From: Oxyruncus cristatus
Taxonomy: Eukaryota; Chordata; Aves; Passeriformes; Cotingidae
Assembly: GCA_013399855.1 (NCBI GenBank)
Contig: VXAY01001956.1
Span: 1-64,000, forward strand
Direction of reading: 5' to 3'
DNA length: 64,000 bases
Shown here: positions 43,114 through 54,388 of the stretch, piece after piece
Layout: each line of letters begins with the position of its first letter
Numbering within the stretch: the stretch's first letter is position 1
Notes under the pieces: model-generated
Told to the model about the DNA's origin: nothing
The model's database searches: none
Seen by the model: the letters and a program-made list of their open reading frames with translations, nothing else
Translations under genes and position numbers: made by a program

Positions 43114-43873
43114 TTATGATACAAAACTACGTGTAGTCAGAGCTAAAAAGAACTTCATAATACCAACCAAACTCAGACAGAAGTTTCTCAGATTACTCAG
43201 GTCAGTGGGGTAGGGATGTTTAAGAACACCAGTTTTAGTAAATTGGTACCTGAAGTAAGCCAGGGGTACAGGAGAAGCAGAAGTGGTCTCCAGCAGGCCA
43301 CTCCCCACTACCAGGCTCTGCCTTGGTTTTACCTCCTCCAAGGTGAGTGGCAGACAAGCTCTGGAAGATTTATTTAGCGGAGTTGAAAATATTGCTGTAG
43401 CTTGTTGAACACCTCTTTTCTGCACCTCCCTGCCAGAGATGGCCACTTCAGTGGCGCTGGTAGGGGTAGAGGATGCGGGTCCACCTGTCAGTCCCCTACC
43501 TAACACTATAGGTAGTTGTATAAATTGCTTTAGAGGTGGGGCTTATGCTGAAATACTGGATAGTGACCTGGGGCAGCCGAGGAACTGATGTGAATCCTGC
43601 TTTGCTACCTTTGCAGCAGAGGCAATAACCTCTGGGAAATGACACAGCTGGGGACCAGCCATGCCTTAGAACTCCACAGTTAAATCCACCAGAGCTAGCC
43701 CCCAAAGACCAAGCTGGCAGTTCAGATATTCTCTGGCACAGCTCCCATCTGTTGATCTGTGGACTCTTCTCAGATGGCAATGCGTAAGCCAGCTTGTAGC
43801 TCTCCCTTCTTGCCCGCAAAACCTGCTCCTGCACAAAATCACTATGGAGCCTTACAGATCCCCTAAACCCCAA
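43114..43873 (-). other. Two abutting minus-strand open frames, function unknown
   Basis: On the minus strand an open frame of 125 codons (43873 down to 43496) is followed by one of 130 codons (43506 down to 43114) in a different frame, overlapping by 11 bases. Together they cover 760 bases, locally richer in GC than the flanks. No domain, signal peptide or membrane segment was recognised in either. The pair could be one ancient reading frame broken by a frameshift, an unknown retroelement piece, or chance. Nothing supports expression. Confidence 0.2.
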
Positions 43874-45639
43874 ATGAGAAAATGTTTGCTCTCAAGAAGC
43901 AGTATTCCATCAGTCTGCTGGGACATCATTTGAGAGCTCACAGAGGATAAGCACAATATTCCTGAGTTCACTGCTCCTCCAAGTTGCCTCCCACCGTCCT
44001 ACAAGCCATTAAAGTCTGCCACAACAGTGACAGAACAAGATAAGAGGAGGGAGAATTCCTCTCCACAACTGTCAAGTTCTTTTAACTTACTGAAATTTTG
44101 AGAAGTTCTATAACTGATTTCAAAATGTTGCAGAGAGGAAAAACTACAAACTTTGTTAAAATTAAAGACAAATCAAAAGTCACGTTAATCATCTAAAAAA
44201 AAATTAATTTCAACAACTTTTTACCAGAAGTTGCATAATTTTGAATGGTGAAAATTTAGAAATTTTCCATGCATCTAGGCATATCAGCTAGCCTACTCAA
44301 TGTGGGTGTGGGCAAGTAGTAGTACCTTCCAAGTCTTGACAGTGTTTCTGTTAGCCAACAAAGCTGTAAATACCTGGTCGCTAAATAGCAGTTACAAATC
44401 CACAGGTGAGTGCAGACTGGACTGTCTGGTAACTGCAAACTAGGTTATTTGGAGGGGAAAAAAATCATTCTGCTTCATCCACATAGGAGAAATGTTATTT
44501 TTCAAATGATCCATCTCAAACTCTAAAATCCTGTTATGCTGTCTAATTTTTAGTAAACTGGAGCAGCAAACTCTGGCAATATTAAGTATTTGAGATCCCA
44601 AAGGCAGTTTCTGCCTCATTTTGTCTCAGCGCCACCACAGTCTCCCACTTTCTTCCCAAAAGTTTAGCTAGGTCTACCAGGACAGAGTGTTGCCACATGA
44701 CAAACAGGAGTCTCACCCAGCTGCGCCCACTCTTCACCATCATTGCCAGACAGGTGAAAAACGCCCTGTTAGCAGTGAGATTTTCAAAGGGCAAATTAAT
44801 ATACAGTTGATAGTTATACAACATACACAGAATTTCCTCTGAGATTGAAAAAAGAAGACACCTGGCTATTCAAAAATACCATCTGGGCGGGCGCATAGGT
44901 TATCAGGAGGTATTAAGTGTACATTTATGGACACTGGCTACTGTTACACACACTTCCCCATCCAAAAGGCACAGCCATTCACATAGCAAAAATCAAAACA
45001 ATGCATGAGAAGAAATCTCTTACAGTCATTGGTGGCAATCTGGAATCTCCCGAAGTGATAATCTAGAGTCCCCCATCAGACCAGCTCTGTTTGTTGGGGC
45101 CTCTGGTTCTCAAACTGTGCCTTTTGGCTTGTTGGCAGGACAATATAGGGATGGCTAAATTTGCCCAGGTCACAGATTACAAAAGGTTTTATTTGCATCT
45201 ACTCTACCCATTCTTGCAATGGCTTCTGGGATCCCTCTTGGCACTAAAGTAGATTAAAGAAAAAAAGCAATAGATTCAGTCCAGCAATGCAAAGCTGATT
45301 CTTCTAGTCATATTTTTCTAAGTCTCACTCCTTTCATATACAAGAAGTATTTGCAGGGTTTGTTTGATGAACCAGTGCTTCCAAACAAAGTATAGTAATG
45401 ACCCTTCTTTGTGTTAAGGGAATTATGTTTAGCCAAATTGAGGAACAGATAGTGATCAGAGGTCCTTCCCACTACCTCATATAGTTCCTGAAGTTCAACT
45501 CAAAAGCTGCTAGTGCATTTCACTGCACAAGATTTACACTGGCAGGACTGTCATTAGGAGGATGCCAGTACCCTCAGGCCTGACAGGCATAGTCACAGTG
45601 ATACCAGGATGCCTGATATGGCTCAGGTGTTCCCTGGCA
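43874..45639. other. Unannotated stretch
   Basis: No gene or recognised repeat was seen. Bases 44050-44260 are very AT-rich. An 80-codon minus-strand frame at 44582-44824 has no recognisable similarity. Confidence 0.5.
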
Positions 45640-46141
45640 GACTAAGGGAAGCATGCTGCTCCCCCTGATCGTCCTTACCAGGGAAGAAGGTTTGATGCAT
45701 GTGCAATGGTCAGAACAAGAAGTCTGGTTTATTGCCCTAGTTTAGTCCACAGTGATAAAACACAAGACTTTCCAAGAGGTATCCCGTGACAGCACTAATC
45801 ACAACTTGCTACCTCTTATATTCCCTTTGCTCCTTCTCACTCTCCTCTGTTTCACCATTCTCATTCTCTCCCAAATAAACACCAATCACCCCTATTTACA
45901 CAGGTCCCAGTGTTATTATATAAATAGTTTGATACTATAATCCAGGTGATTCCACCATTCCTGATGGTACCAACTGCAGCTTTTGTCAGCTTCTTACTTT
46001 TTCATATCATGTTCAAGAATTTCTAATTTGAAGCCCAGTAATCTCTCTTCTGCTAGCCCAAGTTTAGGCCAGGACCTAGTCAGTAATCTAGACATTTGCC
46101 TGCAGCCCTCCCACTCGTCACACTCAGGATTAGCCATAACA
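45640..46141 (-). mobile_element. Probable solo LTR of an endogenous retrovirus-like element, minus strand
   Basis: On the minus strand a TATA-type box (GGAATATAAGAGG, 45824-45812) lies about 85 bases upstream of a poly(A) signal AATAAA (45733-45728). A GT-rich stretch with CTTGTTCTGACC follows. TATA box, short R-like interval, AATAAA and GT-rich downstream part match the U3-R-U5 order of a retroviral LTR. The minus strand begins TGTTATGG at 46141, a possible 5' terminus. The other end could not be fixed and no target-site duplication was found. No gag, pol or env coding was recognised on either side, so it would be a solo LTR. It could also be an ordinary promoter plus poly(A) signal by chance. 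Confidence 0.45.
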
Positions 46142-46879
46142 GGTGTCTTACTGTTGTGGGTTAAATTCAGTATGGACACAGGTAGAAGGAACACATCTAT
46201 ATGAGTCAATTTCATATATTTTAATACACAGATTCACATTATTAATGTTGGCATTACACTATCTCCAATTTGTTTGTTTATCTTACGTAAAAATAAGTCT
46301 TGAGGTTTTGTTCTCCTCTCTTTATTCTTCATTAGTTATTTATTTGGTTATTTATTTCAGAATGTCTCTTCTCCCTCACACTTCTCCTCACACTCAAATC
46401 TTAGGAGTTTCTTAACAACACAGCTAAACACAACTTCTCTCCTTGAAGCAGTACCAGTTTTACCAAAAAAAAACCAAAAAACACATTCTTATATTCGCAC
46501 AAATATCATCAATAAGAATAGATTTTAAATAGTAATCTCTTCTACTTTTAGTGATTCCTTAATAGCAAAAAAATGATGCTACAAAAAATACCACTAGAAA
46601 TCCAATTACATTGTGCACCATTTCTGTCTGACTGAATGCATCTTAAGGGAAGCCGCTCAGTCCTGTTTTGCTTTAAAACTGAACAGTTAGAATCCATGAC
46701 TGACCGCTGTGGGAAGGCCCAGCACAAAGGAAATGGAGGGCTTAGAGTCCAGGAACCACTTTTATGCAGCAAAGTCATGGTAATTTCTATGGTAACATCA
46801 CAAGCACAAACCTTACTGTTACAATGAGCTTCTTGGTTCTTCTACGTGAAACCTTTCCCCAGGATAATATTATCCCTTG
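46142..46879. other. Unannotated stretch
   Basis: No gene or recognised repeat was seen. If the LTR call is right, any internal retroviral sequence on this side has been lost, because no coding similarity is visible. Confidence 0.45.
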
Positions 46880-46985
46880 TCTGAAGAAACAGGGAAAGAT
46901 AAAGTGATTTGCCGGGAAACACCAGAAGATCTTTGGCAGAGTCAGGAGGAGTATACTGCTCTCCTATCACCCTGCCTGATGTGCC
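46880..46985 (+). mobile_element. MIR-like SINE relic, plus strand
   Basis: This is the clearest SINE relic in the window. In order are CTGAAGAAACAGGG, AGATAAAGTGATTTGCC, then a GAAGATCTTTGGCAGAGTCA block (46925-46944) and CTCTCCTATCACCCTG near the end. This matches the MIR layout of an AAACTGAGG block, AAGTGACTTGCCC core, GGCAGAGC block and terminal CTCC block. It is diverged and lacks intact Pol III boxes. The family is older than the bird lineage. Confidence 0.75.
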
Positions 46986-49620
46986 CACCAGCCAGCTGAG
47001 GTCAATTCAAGGAGATAGTCTTTGTGCTTATGTTCAATCTCTCATGACAGTCTCATTCCCTTGGCCTGGTATCTCCTTTGTAGGATTGTGTTTGTAGGAT
47101 TACTGTCCCAAGTTCCCTGGGAGGTCTGAAAGAAGTTCAGCCTTCTAGCAGATCTTACAGCACAAGTTCTTGAACACCAGTCAAGCAGAGCACCTTCTGT
47201 GAAGTTAATATGGTCACCAACAGAGCACTTGATTTAGCTGCTCATCAATTGCACATATTTGTGGTTTTCTGTTGTGTGGGAAGCACACATTAAAAGCAGG
47301 TCATGTCCCTTTCTTCCTTTCATGCGATTTTGTGTGGATTCCTTATCTGTAACAAGTACTGCAAAACAAAATACATACCTATTGTGGCCTTTTGCTTTAT
47401 TAGCTCGTGAATACTAACGGAGGAAAAAAATGCCAACAACAGGTAAACAAAAGATGAATCTCTGTCCCAGTCCAAGATGCACCTGCAAAAGATTTCTGTG
47501 CAGTTAACACACTAGCTGTCATAACAGATAGTGCAGAGTCACATCATTCTTTGGAGAAATTCAGAGACTGTTGTTCCCACAGGACAGGAGTCTGGCTGGT
47601 TGGCATTGCCCTGATTGCAGCAGGTAGTATAAGGCCAAGTATTCATCCAAGCATCTAGCATAGAGGTCCTTTTCTTCCTTTATTCCGGTACAAAACCGCC
47701 CTCATTGCTGCTACAGTTTGATGAAAACTTTGTGGATGTTCATATTTTACTTGGGGGACTGAGAGAACAGAAGCCATCATTCCCTAGACCAACACAACCC
47801 TGATATGTGGAGCTTGAATGACGGTTTCCCCAAACAGGACTGAAAAACATCTCTACTTCTAAAGCCTTTGTTTTACTTTTTGTCTTTAATGCAGTTTCCC
47901 ATTACGGCAAAAAGCAGACTACATGCAATGAACAATAGTCCACTATTTGTACAGTCAGCAAACATCAGCTATTTGAAAAAAAGGACCAGTGCTATTTTGG
48001 GGAGTATCAGCAGGGTTATTACAGAAAAACAACCAACATCACTACTGCAGTCTAGACAGCAGTGACTAGGCCTTAACTGGAATAAAGAAATTGGATTTGA
48101 GTACCACAGCTCTAGAAGCTGATTACAGAAAAAAAAAAAAAAATCCCCCCAAATTAAACCAAAGAATAAACAATTAGAAAATATACCCTATAAAGTTTAT
48201 TAAATGACCTAGATATTTTCAGTTGTTCTCCCCACCCACCCAGATGAAGCCTTTCCATATTATTACTTGTCAATATAACAAAGACAGGACCTGAACAAAT
48301 AAATCCAATTTGTTTATGAGTAGAGGCTTTATAAAGAGCAAAAATGTAATATAACAAGCTTCAGGGCTGAAAGCTGTGCAAGTTGAAACTACTGCCACTT
48401 AATATGGGCACCTATTTATTAGGTGCAGCTTAAAAAGATGAGTTTTGTTGTGATTAAAGGGCGGACCTGCAGTACAGTTACCAGAGATCCATATGGGATG
48501 CCATATTCTTGACAACACAGCTTTTAATTGCCTCGGAAGTTGGCTCATCATCTTTCATGAGTGAAAACATAATAGAAAAGGGAAATACTATTTCTCATCC
48601 AATTTTCTCTCATTCAGCGTTCCTGTTGCCTTCACTGTTACCCTATCACAATAAATTTATTGAGATAAATCCAATAATGAATATCTTTTTAAATATCAGT
48701 TCTTAAAGTGTTTTAAAAAAGCAATTTGCATGTCTTTTCACATGTTCAACTGAAATTAACATTAATAGGTAGCTTGGTTTAAACAGAATCTATATTGAAA
48801 AAATTCCATACCATCTGTTTTCAAAAGAAAAATATTCCCAGAGTGTGCACCAAGTTAGCAGAGGGTATTTTAAAGTCAATGAATTTAGAAAAATAGAGAG
48901 AATGAGAGCTCAAGGATAGACCGTGGACAATCTCCTCACACAAGGCTCTTGCTGCAGGTGTATTATTGACATGCTCGCCTTCCACAAAATTCCTCAGGAA
49001 AAGGTTCCTCATCCAGACTTGGAAGTTCAGCCTGCCTCAAACATCTGTGATTTCCTGAAAGGCCAACACTTTTTCCAGAGGAAGCAACTGGCTCAGCTTA
49101 AATTTCGTTCTGTTTGTTGTGGCTTTAATACAAATTCAGGTATTTGAAAGGTGAATGAAATGCTTGGTGCTTTTTCTGCTTTGATATGAAGTGTTTTTAA
49201 GAATTAGACTGTGATGCATGAATCAGTTGTCAATTATTTAACTAGCTTACCTTTCAGAGAAACCATGACATCATCAATTCCAGCATACAGAAGAGCAGGT
49301 TGTTAAGATTTTTAAGTGTGTCATTAAAAAAACCTTTTAAGTAGTTAAGTCATTATCTCTCCTATCTTCATCATCTTAAAAGAAGTTAGAAAATGCAATT
49401 AAGTAATCTTCACCTCCTATAGAAAGCTAACTTCTAATAGTGAGGAAATTTTTCAAGATCCCTTCAACTGCACAGTTAAGACATTTATCTTAAATTAATA
49501 GCGGAGATAATATTTTTGTGGAGTTATGCTTCAATAGTTCCAAATACTCAAGGCTGATCAACTGAAATATCTCCTGCATCTCTGGAACTCTTTTGGTCAT
49601 TGAAGAATCATTGCACTTTT
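46986..49620. other. Unannotated stretch
   Basis: No gene or recognised repeat was seen apart from a 16-base A-rich tract near 48130. The parts 48400-48620 and 48900-49150 have balanced, non-repetitive composition of the kind seen in conserved non-coding DNA, but that cannot be judged from one sequence. Confidence 0.45.
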
Positions 49621-51730
49621 TTTTTTTAATCCGAGTAATTAGTTATGTACAGCACACCCTGCTATGTTAGGGAATCGGGAACCTACTAGTGTTTCTGGAA
49701 AGTCAGTTTAAGCTCTATAAGCATAAATAGGTTTTCAAGAGACGAATCATTTGAATGCACTGTGCTTTTCCCATTTGCAACTACTCCTAATGCAGTTTCA
49801 TTGCTTCTTTTTTAATTAATCTATAAACAGAAGCTCCATGTCATTTCAAAGTTGTGCTAATGAACAGTTACCAGAAACACTTATATTTTCACAATTTGAA
49901 ATTGTGGCCAGAGAGACAATATCTACTCTTTCCAACCTAACTGTTTAATTTTTTACCTCACATGAAAGAAGAAATAGTATAAGCATGTACATGAAGTTCT
50001 AATTCTACCAAGAAGTACTACTTGACTTGTGCATAAATCTTGGAAGACAGCATGTTTCAGATTTTTTGTCATATATGAAAGGCTCTATATGGTACCAGTA
50101 TTTCTTCAGGATGAGTTCCACACTGAGAATAAGGTTTTATCAAAAGTATATGTTTTAGCATCACCCCACAAATGTTTGATTCATGTGAAAAACTAATGAA
50201 ATAAGAAATCCCCTTTAAAAGACAGATGACAAGATGGTCATCTTCCCAAAAGCGGAACTATTCTCAGGAAGTTTGACATCTGGTCTATATCTAGCCTGCA
50301 TACCTAATACAACACCAAAAAAAAGCAACCAACCAATCAACCAAACAAAAAAGAAACAAACAAAAAAACTCCCACAAAACAGACCAAACAGATCTTGTAT
50401 TCTATTATTAAACCTCAGATTTAAATCTGTACTGTGATGACGCAGTCCATACGTCATTAGAAAAATAAAAGTTAGAAGCAGTTTTTGAAAATCACTTTTT
50501 CAGGTGAGCCAAGGACTAAACTTTGAATTGAATAGGAACTGTGAGGCACATCTGCTTAAGGTTGCAGGAAGAACTTTCCTTTCACCCCAAAAATGGAAGA
50601 ACTTTTCAAGTGAAAAGTCAGGTTCTATTAAAGTGCAAACAAAGAGAGTTAACTTTTTATAATAGATATAAATCAAGTGATTAGGTAAGACAGAAATGAA
50701 ACTTTAAAATGGTTTGCAACAGAAGGTCCTCCCCTTATCTTATTCTCCTGAAGTATATCCTTCCCTTCAGCAATTTAGTAACCTGTTTTCTTGAGGTTGC
50801 AGCTCAACTCTGTGCAGTGCCCTCCTGATACTGAGAATCACTCAGGCCTAGTTGTGTGTTTGCTCCCCACCCTCCTTAGCCATTTCTTAGCTCCTCAGAC
50901 AGCTTTCAGACTCAGACATCCCTCCTCTGCCTGACCAATGCGTATCAAAGCTTTTTTTCTCTTCTTACTCACCCAGGTGATCTCCAGGAGTGATTTGCCC
51001 CTTCCTCCAGAGATCTCTGCTTGACTCTATCACTCTCTTTTTATAAAGGAGCTAAACATCATAGCAGCAGCATAAAAATAAAGCACCATCCATCACTGAG
51101 CTTCAGCCTAACTGATTATTCAGCCTAACTTTCACTTGTAACTCAAAAGCATAAAACTGATAGTTTTCAAGCATTAAACTCACTTTTCTTCTAATCAGTG
51201 CACATCCTGTCACAGATACATTGCCAAGACAGTGAGCAACACAGTCTATATGAGACCTTTCAAACCCATGTGTTCAAGGAAATACACAAACAGACCTAAG
51301 TAGAGCCACCAACCACCCATATGGATTAGGCACCACTTAACCAACAGCATAGTGGTTTTGAAGTAGCTGTTTGAATACACGAGGCAGAAAACTCAAAAAG
51401 AGCTTGACATTTGGGCATTTCTTAAAGGAAGGGAAATTCTGACACAGAGAAGAGACTATTTCACACTGCAAATACAGATTGGAATATTCTAAGTAGGACT
51501 ATAAGAAGTGTTCAGCATTGATTTCACTCTGCTTCCCCTGGATTCTAATAATCTGAGAATATTTCACCACCATGATAAGGATTTCATCCTCAGGACTCTT
51601 GTGATCTCTTTCCAGATAAAGAATAGCACCTCAAGGCAGAGATTTTCCCATCCCTTGGAAATTCTATACTAGTTCTGTCATACATGTGATATTCTCAGGT
51701 TAACAGCAATTATAAATGGTAACAGTTCTC
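49621..51730. other. Unannotated AT-rich stretch
   Basis: No gene or repeat family was recognised. An A/C-rich low-complexity tract with CAAA and CCAA units lies at 50318-50385 and creates spurious open frames on both strands. Bases 49740-49900 contain a dense set of TAAT and TTAATTAAT cores. Confidence 0.45.
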
Positions 51731-51776
51731 TTTCGCGAAATAACTGGAATGTGGCCAGCACAAATGTCTCGCGAGG
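51731..51776. promoter_or_regulatory. Two CGCG palindromes 27 bp apart
   Basis: TTTCGCGAAA at 51731-51740 is a perfect 10-bp palindrome. TCTCGCGAGG at 51767-51776 differs by one base from the TCTCGCGAGA element known from vertebrate CpG-island promoters. CpG is scarce elsewhere in this part of the window, so two CGCG cores within 46 bases stand out. There is no CpG island around them. A role as binding sites is inference. A featureless 84-codon open frame (51716-51970) spans them. Confidence 0.35.
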
Positions 51777-52094
51777 TTTTTACTCTACATCTCAACGTAA
51801 CTGGTACTTTTCCAGGAGATTATGATTCTTCAGAAATATGGCAGCAGCCCTTGGAGCCTCCTGGCAACTGGCAAGGGATTTTTGAAAATGCAAATGCATA
51901 CCACTTAAAATGCTCATGTGCATGGAACACAGGTAAACATGCCACACAGAGGTCTGTACCTGCTTTTTAGCTGTTCAGGCACAGATTGCAAGAGGACGAT
52001 GGCTAACTGCAATGTACTTAATGATATACACTCCTACATTCTGGTATTTTACCAAATTTCTGCTACCAGAACATTACAAATAAATGAATGAAAT

Positions 52095-53078
52095 GCTGGG
52101 CTTAAAGGGTTGTCATCTGCTGATTGTTATGAGGTCCAGCTGGATGCCAGTCACCATCAGTGACTGGCAGATTGATACAGGGTCCAAGACTGTGTAGCAT
52201 CTTCAGTAATGACTCAGGCGATGAGATAGAGTTCACTCTCATCATGTTTGCTGATATAAAACTGTAGGAATGTATGATAGGTCCAGTGAGAGTGCTGCCA
52301 TTCAGAGAGACCTTAACAGGCTGGAGAAATGTGCCAACAGAAATTTTAGGAAATACAACAAAGCGAAATTCAAAGCTCTTCACCTTTCAGTACATGCTGT
52401 GAGCTGACTGGCTAGAAAAGCTTTGCAAAAAAGAACCTGGAGGTCCCAGCTGATAAGTGGAAAATGAGCCAGCAAGTCACACTTGCAGAAAAGGCAACCA
52501 GCACCACCCTGCTGCATTAGGAAGAGCATCTCCAGCAGGCTGATGGAGGTGATTATTCTGCACAGCTCAGCTCTGATAAGATCACATCTATGGTGCTCTG
52601 TAAGAACGGCATGGAGATACTGGATTAAGTGCAACAAAGGACCATGAACATGGTTAAGGATTTGGAGCGTCTGACATAAGAAATCAGGCTGGGAGAGCAG
52701 TGATTGGTTTCACCTGTAGAATAAAAGGCTGGGGGGGATATAGGGGCCACATCTTAGCAATGTGTATAAATGCCTGATGGGAGACAGTAAAGAAGACAGA
52801 GCCAAACTCTCATCAGTGATGCCAAGAGGAAAGGAACACAGACTGAAATTCGGGAAATTCATTTTAAACACATGAAAAAGCTTTTATCCTCCAAGGGTGA
52901 TGGAACACTGGAACAGATTGCCCAGGACAGCTGGGGAGACTAAATCCTTAGAAATATTCAAAACTGACTAGAAACAGTTCTGAGCAACCTGCTATAGGTG
53001 ACCACGCTTTGAGTGGCGTGGTTGAACCAGACAATTTCCACTGGCTCTTTCCAACATCAACTATTCTGTAACCCTGTG
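52095..53078 (+). pseudogene. CR1 LINE fragment, ORF2 3' part and 3' end, plus strand
   Basis: About 1 kb follows the distal half of CR1 ORF2 and its 3' end in order. It starts with the GGTCCAGCTGGATGCCAGTC block at about 52132. The reverse-transcriptase palm motif follows: FADD of active elements reads F-A-D-I here (TTTGCTGATATA, 52247-52258). Next come the AAAAGAACCTGGAGGTCCC block at about 52427, GAACAGATTGCCCAGGACAG at about 52911, and the terminal TTTCCAACATCAACTATTCTGT with its octamer remnant near 53070. Stops and frameshifts interrupt the frame throughout. It is a dead 5'-truncated copy, and the largest mobile element in the window. Confidence 0.95.
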
Positions 53079-54324
53079 AAAGCTGGCTCCTGCATTTTAA
53101 GGCTGCTGCTCCTGCCAGCCAGGCAGTTTCAGAGTAATAGCTCAAGACAATCCGCAACAAACATCCAGTCCCTTACATTCCCTCCTGTTAGCTGGCACAA
53201 GCAGAATCCATATTGTTCACTGCCCCCTGGTACTGCACAGAAAGTATGAGAGGAAAATGGCTTTGCCAGAGAAAACCTTCTGAAGTAGGGTTTGGTCCAC
53301 AAGTTTCAGGCTATTTGCCTTGTTGTTACAGTACCCGTGGTTTTGAAGATTTACAAATGCCTATAAGTGAGTATATTTTGATTTTCTGTGGTTGACATCA
53401 TATTATTCACTCCACATGGCAGGACAAGGCAATACAAACTTGTTGATTAGAAAGAAGGAAACATGTTACTACATATCAAGGATTAACATGTCTTGTCCAT
53501 TAAATATACAATGAAACATTCATTATTTCCTTAAGTTTAATACAAATTTCTCAACATCACCAAGGGGAAGAAAGTATCATAAAACTAGGAAATAATACCA
53601 CAAGATACAACCAAGCCCTCAAGTTTTGCACTCTTCTGAGCATGGATACAACCTTAACTTTGCAGAAAAAGGAAGAAAGTTGTGGCATTTTTTCACAGAT
53701 CTGATCCCAACTTTCTTTATGAAGTTCAAAAACGCATTGAGAAATACATTTCTAATAAAAAGGGAAAGAAAAAAAAGGGAGTGTTGTTTCATTCTTCTCT
53801 TCCCTTTAGCGTTGTCTCTGGCTGCAGAAGCATTTGATCGCACAGAAAAGACAGTGATCCTATTCTTTCATAAACATAGTCAGCAACTAACAGGAGAGTA
53901 AAACAGTAGAAAACTTTGATAATTCTCTTCTATCTATGGGATAAATCAAAATTCCCAAACTTCTCTGGAGCACTGAACCACTCCTGGGATCTTGTGGATC
54001 ATCCATGTGGGACTTATCACATGCTGGAGAGTTAGTTGGTCATGTGAGGTCACACAGCAAGAAGCATTGCAGGAGAAGATGCTGATGGTAGACTACAACA
54101 ACTACCATACAGAACTGGTTAGTTAATAAACATTGTATTTCCATGCAGCACAGCAGATCTGCTCCAGAAAACTTATCATGGGCTTCCAAACCACCAGTGA
54201 TCAAGTATTAAACACCACCAAATTTCTATCCATTACACTTCGTAAGTAACATCACACAGTGGACCTGTAAATGTGCTGTATATAATACCTAGCAATGATA
54301 GTGACTCATACTCGAGCTTCATTC
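53079..54324. other. Unannotated stretch
   Basis: No gene or clear repeat was recognised. A lone GAGGTCACACAGCAAGAAGCA near 54046 resembles the MIR core but is too short to call. Open frames are under 95 codons. Confidence 0.45.
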
Positions 54325-54388
54325 CAAATTTTGCCACAGATACCTGTATGAGAGATTACTTAACTTGTCTATGCATCATTTTCTTTGG
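54325..54388 (-). mobile_element. MIR-like SINE relic, minus strand
   Basis: The blocks TTTTGCCACAGATACCTGTA, then GAGATTACTTAACTTGTCTA, then TGCATCATTTTCTTTGG read as the complement of the MIR core (TGCCAC block, ACTTAACCTCTCTGTGC block, TCAGTTTCC block). The order and spacing fit. It is short and diverged, and its ends are uncertain. Confidence 0.55.

Noticed and set aside
54035..54090. MIR-core-like GGTCACACAGCAAGAAG
   Set aside because: Only about 20 bases match, with no flanking MIR blocks.
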